DNA from: a bacterium EF100-94H03 bin56
GTDB lineage: Bacteria; Pseudomonadota; Alphaproteobacteria; SP197
NCBI GenBank assembly: GCA_002238685.1
Contig: MPMV01000014.1
Location: 1 to 64,000 of the forward strand
Length of the DNA stretch: 64,000 bases
Direction: 5' to 3'
Below, one piece after another: positions 18,781-27,807 of this stretch. The translations under genes and the position numbers were made by a program. The notes under the pieces were generated by a model. The model was not told the DNA's origin. It saw nothing but the letters and a program-made list of their open reading frames with translations, and did not search any database. Each line of letters begins with the position of its first letter. The first letter of the stretch is position 1.

Positions 18781-19947
18781 ATGACCGAACCAGCCGAGGC
18801 CGGCCTCCCGGAGACCGAAACCCAGATTCTGGCGGCGCTTGACCGCTTCCTTGTCCGCGAGGTGGAACCCCATGTCATGGCGTTGGAGGATGCCGACGAG
18901 TATCCAGGCGACATCGTCGAGGGCATGAAGGAACTGGGTCTCTTCGGCTGTGTCATTTCCGAGGAGTACGGAGGCCTAGGCCTGCCGGTGACGACCTATG
19001 TGCGTATTGTCGAGCGCATCTGCGAGACCTGGATGTCCCTGTCAGGCATCTTCAACACCCATCTCCTGATGGCCTGGATCGTCCAGGCGTGCGGCACCGC
19101 GGAGCAGAAGGCAACGTGGCTGCCGAAGTTCGCCAGCGGCGAGATGCGGGGCGGTCTGGCGCTGACGGAACCCGGATGCGGCACGGACCTGCAGGCCATC
19201 CGCACGCGTGCGGTGCGGGACGGGACCGACTACGTGGTGAACGGGACCAAGACCTGGATCACCAACGGCTATTACGGGGATTGCGTGGCTTTGCTGGTCA
19301 AGACCGACCTGGAGGCCGAACCTCGCCACAGGGGCATCAGTCTCTTCCTCGCGCAAAAGGGCGAGGGATTCACGGCAAGCCGCAAGCTCCGCAAACTCGG
19401 CTACCGCGGAGTCGATACTGCGGAGCTCGTCTTCGAGGATTTCAGGATTCCGGAAACCCGGCTGATCGGCGGCACGGAAGGTCTTGGTCTCAAGCAGGCC
19501 CTCGGCGCCCTCGAACTCGGTCGCATCAATGTCGCCGCGCGGGGTGTCGGAGTGGCCAGGCGGGCACTCGACCTCGCCGTTGCCTATGCTCAGCAGCGCC
19601 AGACATTCGGCAAGGCGATCGCCAATCACCAGGCGATCCAGATCAAGCTCGCCGACATGGCGACCAGACTCGAGGCCTCCAGGCATCTCACCCGGTCCGC
19701 GGCTGCGGCGTTCGACGCCGGAGAACGCTGCGACATGGAGGCCGGCATGGCCAAGTTGCATGCCACCGAGACCGCGCTCTTCAACGCGACGGAGTCCATG
19801 CGCATCCATGGCGCCTACGGCTATTCCAAGGAGTTCGAGATCGAGCGCCTCTACCGGGACGCCCCCCTGCTGGTCATCGGCGAGGGAACGAACGAGCTGC
19901 AGCGGATCATCATCGCCCGTCAGCTTGTCGCCCGTCATCCGGACTGA
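18781..19947 (+). CDS. Acyl-CoA dehydrogenase
   Basis: This 388-residue FAD enzyme has the full family fold. Signature one is LALTEPGCGTDL near residue 120, the FAD contact is TKTWITNGYYGD near residue 155, and signature two is QRQTFGKAIANHQAIQIKLADM near residue 275. The catalytic Glu is expected in VIGEGTNELQRIII near the C-terminus. It dehydrogenates an acyl-CoA at C2-C3 and hands electrons to ETF. The CoA transferase immediately downstream probably makes its substrate. GACAGGAGAGG gives a good ribosome site. Confidence 0.92.
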   Translation: MTEPAEAGLPETETQILAALDRFLVREVEPHVMALEDADEYPGDIVEGMKELGLFGCVISEEYGGLGLPVTTYVRIVERICETWMSLSGIFNTHLLMAWIVQACGTAEQKATWLPKFASGEMRGGLALTEPGCGTDLQAIRTRAVRDGTDYVVNGTKTWITNGYYGDCVALLVKTDLEAEPRHRGISLFLAQKGEGFTASRKLRKLGYRGVDTAELVFEDFRIPETRLIGGTEGLGLKQALGALELGRINVAARGVGVARRALDLAVAYAQQRQTFGKAIANHQAIQIKLADMATRLEASRHLTRSAAAAFDAGERCDMEAGMAKLHATETALFNATESMRIHGAYGYSKEFEIERLYRDAPLLVIGEGTNELQRIIIARQLVARHPD

Positions 19948-19954
19948 TCGCGCC

Positions 19955-21151
19955 ATGGAATTCCCGCTTGAGGGCCTGCGGATCCTCTCGGTAGAGCAGT
20001 ACGCCGCCGGTCCCTTCGGCACCCTGCCGCTCGCCGATCTCGGCGCCGAGATCATCCGGATCGAGAACCCGGCCGATGGCGGAGACATCGGCCGGCGCGT
20101 TCGCCTCGCCGATGAGACTTCCGCCGAGGGGGACAGCCTGTTTCACCAGACCTTCAACAGGAACAAGAAGAGCATCACGCTCGACCTGAAACACCCTCGG
20201 GGACGCGACATCCTGCATCGCCTTGTCGGACGCGCGGACGCGGTCTTCAACAACCTGAGGGGTGATCTGCCCGAATCGCTCGGTCTCGACTACCAGGCAC
20301 TCGGCGCGGTGAGGCCGGAGATCGTCTGTGTTCATCTCTCGGCCTACGGCCGGGCGAACGAGCGTGCCGGCTGGCCCGGATACGACTATCTCATGCAGGC
20401 CGAGTGCGGCTGGCTCTCGGTGACGGGCGAACCCGGAGGCGAGCCCCAACGCGTGGGGCTCTCCCTCGTGGATCTCTCTGCCGGTCTCCAGGGTGCTGTT
20501 GCCCTCCTCGCCGGAATCATCGGCGCCCGGACACGTGGAAGGGGCGGGGACCTTGATGTCAGCCTCTTCGGGGCCGCCGTCACCAGCCTTGCCTACGTCG
20601 CCACCTGGTATCTCTCGGCCGGCGTCCAGACCGGCCGCACCCCCCGCTCGGCGCACCCCAGCCTCACCCCGAGCCAGCTCTTCCGTACCCGCGACGGCTG
20701 GATCTTCATCATGTGCAACAAGGAGAAGTTCTGGCCAAGGCTGTGCGCGGCCATCGGGGAGCCGGCCCTTGCCGATGATCCGGCCTATGCCGGATTCGCC
20801 GAACGCCTGCGCCATCGCGACCGACTCACCGGGCTGCTCGACCGGGCGCTCGGGCGACGGACCACGAACGAATGGATGACAGTGTTCTCCGGTGAGGTGC
20901 CGGCCGCACCGGTGCACGACATAAAGGGCGCCCTCGACAGCCCCTTTGCGCGCGAGAGCGGCTACATCCTCTCCTGTGAGACATCCGCCGGAACGCCTGT
21001 CGCGGCTCCCGGTCCGGCGGTGCGGGTCGCCGGCGCCAGTCCCCTGGCAGCCGCCGCCCCCGGCCTTGCCGGCCACCTCGAATCGGTGATGGCCGAAATC
21101 GGCATCGAAGGCGAGGAGCTTGCCGACTTGCGGAAAGCCGGCGTCTGCTGA
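19955..21151 (+). CDS. CaiB/BaiF-type (class III) CoA transferase
   Basis: This 398-residue protein begins MEFPLEGLRILSVEQYAAGP, the usual family start, seven bases after the acyl-CoA dehydrogenase stop; the frame is open upstream only as shadow of that gene. The family core is present: ADLGAEIIRIENP, then NRNKKSITLDLKHPRGRDIL, and GYDYLMQAECG, where the catalytic Asp that forms the acyl-anhydride is expected. It should transfer CoA between acids and so activate the carboxylate used by the neighbouring dehydrogenase. It is the last gene of the 16.6-21.2 kb operon. Confidence 0.9.
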   Translation: MEFPLEGLRILSVEQYAAGPFGTLPLADLGAEIIRIENPADGGDIGRRVRLADETSAEGDSLFHQTFNRNKKSITLDLKHPRGRDILHRLVGRADAVFNNLRGDLPESLGLDYQALGAVRPEIVCVHLSAYGRANERAGWPGYDYLMQAECGWLSVTGEPGGEPQRVGLSLVDLSAGLQGAVALLAGIIGARTRGRGGDLDVSLFGAAVTSLAYVATWYLSAGVQTGRTPRSAHPSLTPSQLFRTRDGWIFIMCNKEKFWPRLCAAIGEPALADDPAYAGFAERLRHRDRLTGLLDRALGRRTTNEWMTVFSGEVPAAPVHDIKGALDSPFARESGYILSCETSAGTPVAAPGPAVRVAGASPLAAAAPGLAGHLESVMAEIGIEGEELADLRKAGVC

Positions 21152-21400
21152 CCGGTCCCTGTTCTGCAACCTGAGGGTCGCCGCCGCGAATCCTCTCCCT
21201 GCGACCGGGGCCGACATTGCGATCTGCGGGATTCGTCCGGCCCAATCGATGATGGCGCCGAGTTCACCACGGAGCGTCCGTTCGGGCTGCGGATGATCCG
21301 GCCCCGGCCAGCCGCGTCACCTTGCGCCGGCCGACTTCCGCGGCGCCGGAAGGCGTCGCCGGCAGCCGGTCACCATCATCAGGAACGCGTCAGGCATCGA

Positions 21401-22498
21401 TCAGTTCAGGCGCTCGCCGGTATCCGGCGCGAAGTAGGAAACCCTGTCGAGATCGAAGACCAGATCAAGTGTCGAACCCGGGCGGGCCATCGTGTCGGAA
21501 TGGAGCCTCGCCGTGACCTGCTTGCCGCCAAGCCGGGAAACGACAAAGGTATCCGCCCCGGCCGGTTCCACCATGTCGATCAGGCATTTTACCTCGTGGA
21601 CGTGGTGCCCTGAACGGAAACCGGCCTCCGCGATGTCTTCAGGCCGCAGCCCGAGGATCACGTCCTCGGGCAGATCACCGTTGCCGGTGTCGATCAACTC
21701 GACCGGCGCCCCGTCAGCCCGTTCGATCTGGATCCTTGTGCCGCTGCCCTCGCGCGACGCTCTGGCCGGGATCAGGTTCATTGCGGGGCTGCCCATGAAG
21801 TCGGCGACGAACAGGTTTGCCGGACGCCTGTATATCTCGGCCGGCGAACCGGTCTGCTGCACGACGCCATCCTTGAGAACGACGATCTTCGTCGCCAGCG
21901 TCATCGCTTCGATCTGGTCATGGGTCACGTAGACCATCGTGGCGCCGAGGTCGTGATGCAGCTTCTTGATCTCCAGCCGCATCTCGACTCGCAGCTTGGC
22001 GTCGAGATTCGACAGAGGCTCATCGAACAGGAAGAGCTGGGGATCGCGAACGAGAGCCCGACCCATGGCCACCCGCTGGCGTTGGCCGCCCGAGAGCTGG
22101 CTGGGGCGTCGGTCGAGAAGCTGTTCGATCTGGAGCTGCCGGGCCACATCCTGCAGCTTGCTGGCCCTGGTCGCGGCATCCACGCCGCGCACCTTCATGC
22201 CGAAGGTGATGTTCCCGGCCACACTCATGGTGGGGTAGAGGGCGTAGGACTGGAACACCATCGCGATGTTGCGGTCCTTGGGGCTGACATGGGTCATGTC
22301 GCGCCCGTCGATGTGGATCGAACCGCTGGAGATTGACTCCAGCCCCGCGATACAGTTCAGCAGGGTGGACTTGCCGCAGCCGGAAGGCCCCACCAGAACC
22401 AGGAAACCCCCCGGTTCCGCCGAGACGTTCACATCCTTCAGGATTTCCGTCGCGCCATAGTTCTTGTCGAGGTCCCGTACTTCCAGCATCGCTTCCAT
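21401..22498 (-). CDS. Sugar ABC transporter ATP-binding protein (MalK/UgpC family)
   Basis: This 365-residue ATPase has Walker A GPSGCGKST near residue 38, the Q-loop, the LSGGQRQRVAMGRAL signature near residue 135, Walker B LFLFDEPLSNLD and the H-loop VTHDQ. A C-terminal TOBE-like regulatory domain starts near residue 240 (FMGSPAMNLIPA), which places it with ATPases of carbohydrate importers. It is the last gene of an operon encoding a binding protein, two permeases and this ATPase, so it should energise that importer. It converges with the CoA transferase gene across 249 bases with no gene. Confidence 0.93.
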   Translation of the reverse strand: MEAMLEVRDLDKNYGATEILKDVNVSAEPGGFLVLVGPSGCGKSTLLNCIAGLESISSGSIHIDGRDMTHVSPKDRNIAMVFQSYALYPTMSVAGNITFGMKVRGVDAATRASKLQDVARQLQIEQLLDRRPSQLSGGQRQRVAMGRALVRDPQLFLFDEPLSNLDAKLRVEMRLEIKKLHHDLGATMVYVTHDQIEAMTLATKIVVLKDGVVQQTGSPAEIYRRPANLFVADFMGSPAMNLIPARASREGSGTRIQIERADGAPVELIDTGNGDLPEDVILGLRPEDIAEAGFRSGHHVHEVKCLIDMVEPAGADTFVVSRLGGKQVTARLHSDTMARPGSTLDLVFDLDRVSYFAPDTGERLN

Positions 22499-22502
22499 CG
22501 GA

Positions 22503-23393
22503 CTACCCCTTCACGGACCCTGCCGTCAGCCCGCGAATGAAGTACTTGCCGGCGACGGCATAGACGAACAGCGTGGGAAACGCGGCGATGATGGCGGCGG
22601 CCATGTTCACGTTGTACTCCTTCACGCCCGTGGTCGAATTGACAATGTTGTTCAGCGCCACCGTAACGGGCTGAGTTCCCGCCTGGCTGAAGCTCACGCC
22701 AAAGAGGAAGTCATTCCAGATCTGGGTGAATTGCCAGATCACCGTGACCATCAGGATGGGCAGGCTGAGCGGCATGAAAATGGACCAGAAAATGCGAAAG
22801 AAACCCGCACCGTCCACCTTTGCTGCCTTGACCAGCTCGACTGGAATGGTGACGTAGTAGTTGCGGAAGAACAGGGTGGTGAATCCTATTCCATAGATCA
22901 CGTGAACAAGGACCAGCCCGGGAATGGTCCCCGCCACGCCCATGAACCCCAACGTTCGCGCCATCGGCAGAAGGACGACCTGGAAGGGAATGAAACAACC
23001 GAAGAGCATCAGCGAGAAGATCAGATTGGCGCCCCGGAACCGCCACTGCGCGATAACGTAACCGTTCACCGCGCCGAGCAGGGTCGAGAGCGCGACCGCC
23101 GGCACCGTCAGTGCCACCGAGTTCCAGAAATAGGGCCGGAGCCCTTCGCACTGGATGCCGGAACAGGCGCTCGACCAGGCCGTGCTCCAGGCCTCGAAGG
23201 TCACCCTCTCCGGCAACGCTATCAGGCTTCCGGTCCGGATTTCATCCAGGCTCTTCAGCGATGTGGTGATCATCACGAAGAGCGGCATGAGATAGAAGAG
23301 GGCGAACAACGCGAGAACCGCGAACAACAACCAGCGCAGGGCCACGTCGCCGGCGCGGGAAGGAAGGAACGAAATTGAGGTCGGTTCAGCCAC
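22503..23393 (-). CDS. Sugar ABC transporter permease (MalG/GtsC-like)
   Basis: This 296-residue membrane protein has six predicted helices. The EAA loop that docks on the ATPase is VELVKAAKVDGAGFFRIFWSI near residue 180. It has the long periplasmic insert around residues 60-80 (SSACSGIQCEGLRPY) seen in glucose-type permeases. It overlaps the partner permease by eight bases and precedes the ATPase by four, so the genes form one operon. Confidence 0.92.
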   Translation of the reverse strand: MAEPTSISFLPSRAGDVALRWLLFAVLALFALFYLMPLFVMITTSLKSLDEIRTGSLIALPERVTFEAWSTAWSSACSGIQCEGLRPYFWNSVALTVPAVALSTLLGAVNGYVIAQWRFRGANLIFSLMLFGCFIPFQVVLLPMARTLGFMGVAGTIPGLVLVHVIYGIGFTTLFFRNYYVTIPVELVKAAKVDGAGFFRIFWSIFMPLSLPILMVTVIWQFTQIWNDFLFGVSFSQAGTQPVTVALNNIVNSTTGVKEYNVNMAAAIIAAFPTLFVYAVAGKYFIRGLTAGSVKG

Positions 23394-24258
23394 GTTTCAC
23401 CCTCAATTCCGAATAGAGGTAGGGAACGACAATGGCAAAGACGACCGCCATCATGATCATGGCCGAACTGGCCGCCTGGCCGATGTCGCCCCGCGAGAAT
23501 GCCATCGCATACATGTAGGTGGCCGGCAGATCCGTGGCGTAACCCGGACCACCGCCCGTCAATGCGATGACGAGGTCGAAGCTCTTGATCGCCAGATGTG
23601 CCAGGACAATGAAGGCGGACAGGAAGACCGGAGCCATCGAGGGAATGACGATCGCGGAATAGATGCGCCATGTCGGAATGCCGTCGACCCTCGCCGCCTT
23701 GATGATCTCGTCGTCCACACTGCGCAGCCCCGCAAGGAACAAGGCCATGACGAAACCGCTCGCCTGCCAGACCGCGGCGACGACGATTGCGTAAATGGCC
23801 ATGTCCGGGTCGATGACCCAATCGAAAACGAAGCTCTCGAAACCCCAGCCGCGTACCACGGCCTCAATCCCGAGGCCCGGGTTCATGATCCATTTCCAGG
23901 CGGTTCCGGTCACGATCATCGAGAGAGCCATGGGGTAGAGGTAGATCGTGCGCAGCGTGCCTTCGATCCTGATTTTCTGGTCGAGAAGAATCGCCAGCAG
24001 GAGCCCCAGCATCATCGAGACCACGATGAAGAGGGCACCGAAGATGAACAGATTGTTCATGGCCGTATCCCAGCGCGGTGCCGCGAACAGCCGGTCGTAC
24101 TGAATGAACCCCTCGATCTCGTATTTCGGCAGAAGGCGCGAACGTGTCATCGACACCCAGGCCGTCCAGGCGATGAATCCGTAGACGAAGATGAGGACGA
24201 TCAGAAAGGACGGTGCGAGGAGGATTCTCGGAACGTTGCGTTCCAGCCAATCGGCCAT
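23386..24258 (-). CDS. Sugar ABC transporter permease (MalF/GtsB-like)
   Basis: This 290-residue permease has about six membrane helices and the coupling loop DDEIIKAARVDGIPTWRIYS near residue 205. I start it at ATG 24258 (MADWLERNVPRILLAPS), which fits the usual N-terminus; the frame is open a further 13 codons upstream. It pairs with the downstream permease to form the channel of the sugar importer. Confidence 0.92.
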   Translation of the reverse strand: MADWLERNVPRILLAPSFLIVLIFVYGFIAWTAWVSMTRSRLLPKYEIEGFIQYDRLFAAPRWDTAMNNLFIFGALFIVVSMMLGLLLAILLDQKIRIEGTLRTIYLYPMALSMIVTGTAWKWIMNPGLGIEAVVRGWGFESFVFDWVIDPDMAIYAIVVAAVWQASGFVMALFLAGLRSVDDEIIKAARVDGIPTWRIYSAIVIPSMAPVFLSAFIVLAHLAIKSFDLVIALTGGGPGYATDLPATYMYAMAFSRGDIGQAASSAMIMMAVVFAIVVPYLYSELRVKRG

Positions 24259-24325
24259 GGAAGGGGGCCTTCCCGGAAAGACCGGTCCCGTGCCCACGAG
24301 GCCGTGGGCACGGGACCGGAGCGCG

Positions 24326-25570
24326 TCACATCGAGTTGGCGACTGCCGCGGCCAGCATGTTGACCGCGTCGGCAGACGACATGTCCGAGTTGAAATGTGC
24401 CGTCACCACGTCGGTGATCGCACCGGCCTGCGCTCCGCGCAGGGCCATGCCATGGGCGTAGCTGGGTAACAGGGATCCGTTCTGCGAACTTGCCGACATG
24501 TCGTCGGCAGACAGGTGCGCACAGCTGTCGAACTCATCCAGGGGCACATCCGTGCGTGCCGGGATGGAGCCCTTGTTCAGGTTGAACACCTTCTGGAAGT
24601 TCTTGCCGACGATCAGCCTGGCCAGCAGTGCCTGACCGGCCTGCCTGTCCTCTCCGTCCACGTTGAACATGGCGAAGCTGTCGACGTTGTAGAGGAACCC
24701 GTCGCCCGGCGTTGAAGCGCAGAGGAAGTCGACTCCGGGCGCTTTTCCTGCGGCCAGGAACTCGCCCTTGGCCCAGTCCCCCATGATCTGGAAGGCGGCT
24801 TCGCCATTCATCACCATGGCTGTGGCGAGGTTCCAGTCGCGGCCCGAGAAGTTGCGATCGACATGTCCGCGCAACGTGCGCATCTGGTCGAAAACGGCAA
24901 CCATCGCATCCGACGTCAGGGCTGCCTCGTCCAGTTCAACGAAGGCCTTGCGGAATTCGTCGGCACCCAGAATGCCCAGGGCGACCGCTTCGAACACCGT
25001 GGCGTCCTGCCAGGCCTGCCCGCCGTGGGCCAGAGGGATGATGCCTGCCGCCTGGAGTTTTTCGGCGGCCGCGTTGAACTCCTGCCATGTGCCCGGCATG
25101 GAAATGTCGTTGGCTTTCAGGACGTCGGCATTGGCCCAGATCCAGTCGACGCGGTGAACGTTGACCGGTGCGGCGCACCAGGAGTCCTCACATCGCATGT
25201 GGTCGGCGATCGAGGCCGGAAGCACGTCGGCCCAGCCCTCCGCCTCGGCCACGGCTGAAATGTCGGCCAGAGCCCCTTCTTCGTACCATTCCTGAATCGC
25301 CGGACCCTTCAACTGGACCGCTGTCGGCGCGTTGCCCGAGAGAACGCGTGCACGAAGGGCGGTCATCGCGGCGTCGCCGCCGCCGCCGGCGACGGGCATG
25401 TCGGTCCAGGTTCCGCCATTGTCGGCAAACTCCTGTTGAAGCACGGCCACGGACTTCGCCTCGCCGCCCGACGTCCACCAGTGCAGGACTTCCGCCTCGG
25501 GTTCCGCAAGGGCCAACGAGGGATTGACCAGAATGACGGCCGCCACGGCGACAAGCTTGATACGTTTCAT
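24326..25570 (-). CDS. Sugar-binding protein of ABC importer (glucose/mannose type)
   Basis: This 414-residue periplasmic protein starts at ATG 25570 with a GGAG-like site and has a Sec signal peptide, MKRIKLVAVAAVILVNPSLA, cleaved after ALA. The mature start (EAEVLHWWTSGGEAKSVAVL, then MPVAGGGGDAAMTALRARV) is the pattern of glucose/mannose-binding proteins such as GtsA. The ligand-facing Trp pair HWW is kept. It is the first gene of the importer operon and should be its most abundant product. Glucose or a related hexose is the likely ligand, inferred from this resemblance. Confidence 0.9.
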   Translation of the reverse strand: MKRIKLVAVAAVILVNPSLALAEPEAEVLHWWTSGGEAKSVAVLQQEFADNGGTWTDMPVAGGGGDAAMTALRARVLSGNAPTAVQLKGPAIQEWYEEGALADISAVAEAEGWADVLPASIADHMRCEDSWCAAPVNVHRVDWIWANADVLKANDISMPGTWQEFNAAAEKLQAAGIIPLAHGGQAWQDATVFEAVALGILGADEFRKAFVELDEAALTSDAMVAVFDQMRTLRGHVDRNFSGRDWNLATAMVMNGEAAFQIMGDWAKGEFLAAGKAPGVDFLCASTPGDGFLYNVDSFAMFNVDGEDRQAGQALLARLIVGKNFQKVFNLNKGSIPARTDVPLDEFDSCAHLSADDMSASSQNGSLLPSYAHGMALRGAQAGAITDVVTAHFNSDMSSADAVNMLAAAVANSM

Positions 25571-25619
25571 GGGGTCTCCTTTCAGCGACTCTGCCCATCG
25601 GGGCAACGCGCCCCGGAAC

Positions 25620-26144
25620 CTATACTGAAAGGGACTTCCTTGTCCCGGCTTGAATCGCGCCCCCGACCGGTGGTGCGGAAGCCTGGCGTCCGCTCGCCAG
25701 AAACCCTGCTTGAATAGGGTCGGACGGCAACGGGTCGAGGGCATCAAGCGCGGCCGGCTCAGTGTCGAACGTGGATTGGCGCTGCGGCCCCTCTCGCAAG
25801 CGCTTCCGGGGACAAGCGGCCATGCCCGACGTTCCCATGGGCAACAGCACGGTGACCAGCGCAGATAGCCGGCAACCGTCGCGATCAGGCTCCGGGCGCC
25901 CCCGCAGCTCGCCATCAACCGTCGCCATCGGGCTCCCGGGCCCCCTGTGGGAGAACACCATTCGATGCGATCGAGCCCGATCGCATGCGCGGTTCATCGT
26001 CTCGGTGACCTCGTCACGCAGATGGCGTACGAGGTGTTCCTGGAGCGCCATCGCATGGACTTCGCTTCGGGACCGCCGCTCTTGCGATGCCAGGCATTCC
26101 GCGCGTTCGAAAATGTCGTCGGGAATTGATACTGCGGTTTTCAT
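25620..26144 (-). pseudogene. MazE-type antitoxin with degraded toxin remnant
   Basis: From ATG 26144 the minus strand encodes MKTAVSIPDDIFERAECLAS and continues to EVTETMNRAC, a complete ribbon-helix-helix antitoxin N-terminus of the type paired with MazF. After that the family's usual tail and the toxin gene are missing. The frame stays open to 25620, and patches such as VLLPMGTSG followed by STFDTEPAALDALDPLP resemble the MazF segments around its VLLP and TLD motifs, but out of register with the rest. I read this as a toxin-antitoxin locus whose toxin has decayed by small deletions and frameshifts. The antitoxin part is well supported and the toxin part is tentative. Confidence 0.55.
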
Positions 26145-26248
26145 GCCAACAGCATAGCCAGCAGGTCGTGCAACCCTCAATTGACCTCCGCCGGGGCAGG
26201 ACCGTCGTTGTCCAACGTTTGGGTTTCCCGATCCAGTGAACGTCCGGT

Positions 26249-26271
26249 GTTCAAATCCTGCCCCGCAACCA
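26249..26271 (+). repeat. tRNA 3'-end-like fragment
   Basis: GTTCAAATCCTGCCCCGCAACCA resembles the T-loop, acceptor strand and encoded CCA of a bacterial tRNA, but has one base too few between loop and CCA, and the rest of a tRNA is absent upstream. Such fragments mark integration sites of elements that insert at tRNA 3' ends. It sits just before the AT-rich region and the arsenic genes. Confidence 0.4.
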
Positions 26272-26439
26272 AGTTAGACCGTGACCTCAAATGGCTACGG
26301 GCTTATTGATTCTGACGATAATCACGTCATCGTCCCTGTGGAAGCAAGAGGGTGCGCAAATCTGCGTACATTATCTTGACCACCATTGTCATAAAAATGT
26401 TCACTTTCCACATTATCTCATTTCGAATATCTTCAAAAT

Positions 26440-26643
26440 ATGAATCGTGAGCAAGTGGTACGCATGTTAGCCTCATTGGCGCATGGACCGCGGCTGGACG
26501 TGTTTCTGCTGTTGATTGAGGTGGGCGAGATTGATCCAGGTTTGTTTCAACTCGGGCTTAGCCTATTTCCTGAACCGTCAGTTCGGTGTCGCCCACTGCG
26601 TTGCCGCGCCATCGGCTCTGATCGGGGCGAGCAACTTCTTTGA
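26440..26643 (+). pseudogene. arsR: arsR remnant (N-terminal ~29 codons only)
   Basis: ATG 26440 opens MNREQVVRMLASLAHGPRLD and continues VFLLLIEVG, the first helices of an ArsR-family repressor. About 90 bases in, the homology stops and the frame runs as nonsense to 26643, because the sequence has switched to the acr3 gene in another frame. The metal-binding and DNA-recognition helices are lost, so no functional repressor is made. The upstream 150 bases are markedly AT-rich compared with the window and would have held the ars promoter. Confidence 0.75.
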
Positions 26644-26800
26644 ACTCGCCGTGGCGACGGCCATCGGCCTGTTCGGTTTCGATTCCGGTGTGGCATTGGC
26701 AACGGTTGTCGGTGTCCTCGTCGAGGTGCCGGTGATGCTGTCTGTGGTCCGCATCGTCAACAAAATGAAGAATTGGTACGAGAGGAAAACTGCATCATGA
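26522..26800 (+). pseudogene. acr3 (arsenite efflux) remnant, C-terminal ~90 codons
   Basis: In the frame ending at 26800 the sequence reads [16 protein letters not shown], then [20 protein letters not shown] and [18 protein letters not shown]. This is the C-terminal end of the ACR3 arsenite permease, with its conserved GASNFFELA motif and the last membrane helices. The N-terminal two thirds are absent. It joins directly to the arsR start at about 26510-26530. Its stop still overlaps the GAPDH start (ATGA), showing the original operon order. Confidence 0.82.
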
Positions 26801-27807
26801 CCATTCGTGTCGGCATCAACGGGTTTGGGCGCATGGGACGCCTGGCGCTACGGGCGGCTTGGGACTGGCCGGAATTCGAGATCGTTCACGTCAACGAGAT
26901 CAAGGGCGGTGCCACCTGCGCCGGACATCTGACCGAGTTCGACACGGTACATGGGCAGTGGAACCATGACGTTGCCGCAGAGGAAGACGCCCTTGTCATC
27001 GACGGCAAAAAAGTTGAGTTTTCTGAATATGCGCAGCCCCAGGATATTCCCTGGGGCGGTCTCGGCGTAGATATCGTCATCGAAAGCACTGGAAAATTCA
27101 AGAGCGGTGACGCCATACACCCCCATTTGGACAATGGCGCAAAGAAGGTGATTGTCGCCTGTCCGGTCAAGGACGGCAGTGCGCTCAACATCGTTTATGG
27201 CATCAATCACGATCTCTATGATCCGGCGCAACACGATATCCTGACGGCGGCCTCTTGCACCACCAACTGCCTTGCTCCCGTGGTCAAGGTCGTTCACGGC
27301 AAGCTCGGAATCGTGCGCGGCTCGATCACCACCATCCACAATGTGACCAATAGCCAGGTCATGGTCGATGCGCCCCATAAGGACCTGCGTCGGGCCCGCT
27401 CGGGGCTGAACTCATTGATCCCCACCACCACAGGGTCGGCAACGGCGATCACGGTCATCTACCCCGAACTCAAGGGCAAGCTGGATGGTCACGCCGTGCG
27501 CGTTCCGCTTCTGAATGGGTCGCTTACAGACTGCGTTTTCGAGGTGACGCGTCCAACCACGACGGAGGAGGTCAACGCCCTGTTCAAGGAAGCCGCTGAT
27601 GGAGAATTGGCGGGCATTCTTGGCTACGAGGAGCGCCCGTTGGTTTCCACAGATTTTGTCAACGACCCTCGCTCGTCCATCGTCGATGCACCGTCCACCA
27701 TGGTGGTTGATGGTACGCACCTCAAGGTCTACGCTTGGTACGACAACGAGTGGGGATACGTGAACCGGATGATGGAGATCGCCAAGATGGTGGCGAGTCC
27801 ACTCTGA
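26797..27807 (+). CDS. ArsJ-associated glyceraldehyde-3-phosphate dehydrogenase
   Basis: This 336-residue GAPDH starts at ATG 26797 ([20 protein letters not shown]) with the NAD-binding GxGRMGR motif. The catalytic Cys lies in [15 protein letters not shown] near residue 152, and the substrate Arg and Thr motifs follow. In ars operons this enzyme adds arsenate to glyceraldehyde-3-phosphate, giving 1-arseno-3-phosphoglycerate, which ArsJ exports. It is coupled by ATGA to the acr3 remnant and its TGA overlaps the arsJ ATG. It is distinct from central-pathway GAPDH by context and by the [20 protein letters not shown] segment. Confidence 0.92.
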   Translation: MTIRVGINGFGRMGRLALRAAWDWPEFEIVHVNEIKGGATCAGHLTEFDTVHGQWNHDVAAEEDALVIDGKKVEFSEYAQPQDIPWGGLGVDIVIESTGKFKSGDAIHPHLDNGAKKVIVACPVKDGSALNIVYGINHDLYDPAQHDILTAASCTTNCLAPVVKVVHGKLGIVRGSITTIHNVTNSQVMVDAPHKDLRRARSGLNSLIPTTTGSATAITVIYPELKGKLDGHAVRVPLLNGSLTDCVFEVTRPTTTEEVNALFKEAADGELAGILGYEERPLVSTDFVNDPRSSIVDAPSTMVVDGTHLKVYAWYDNEWGYVNRMMEIAKMVASPL

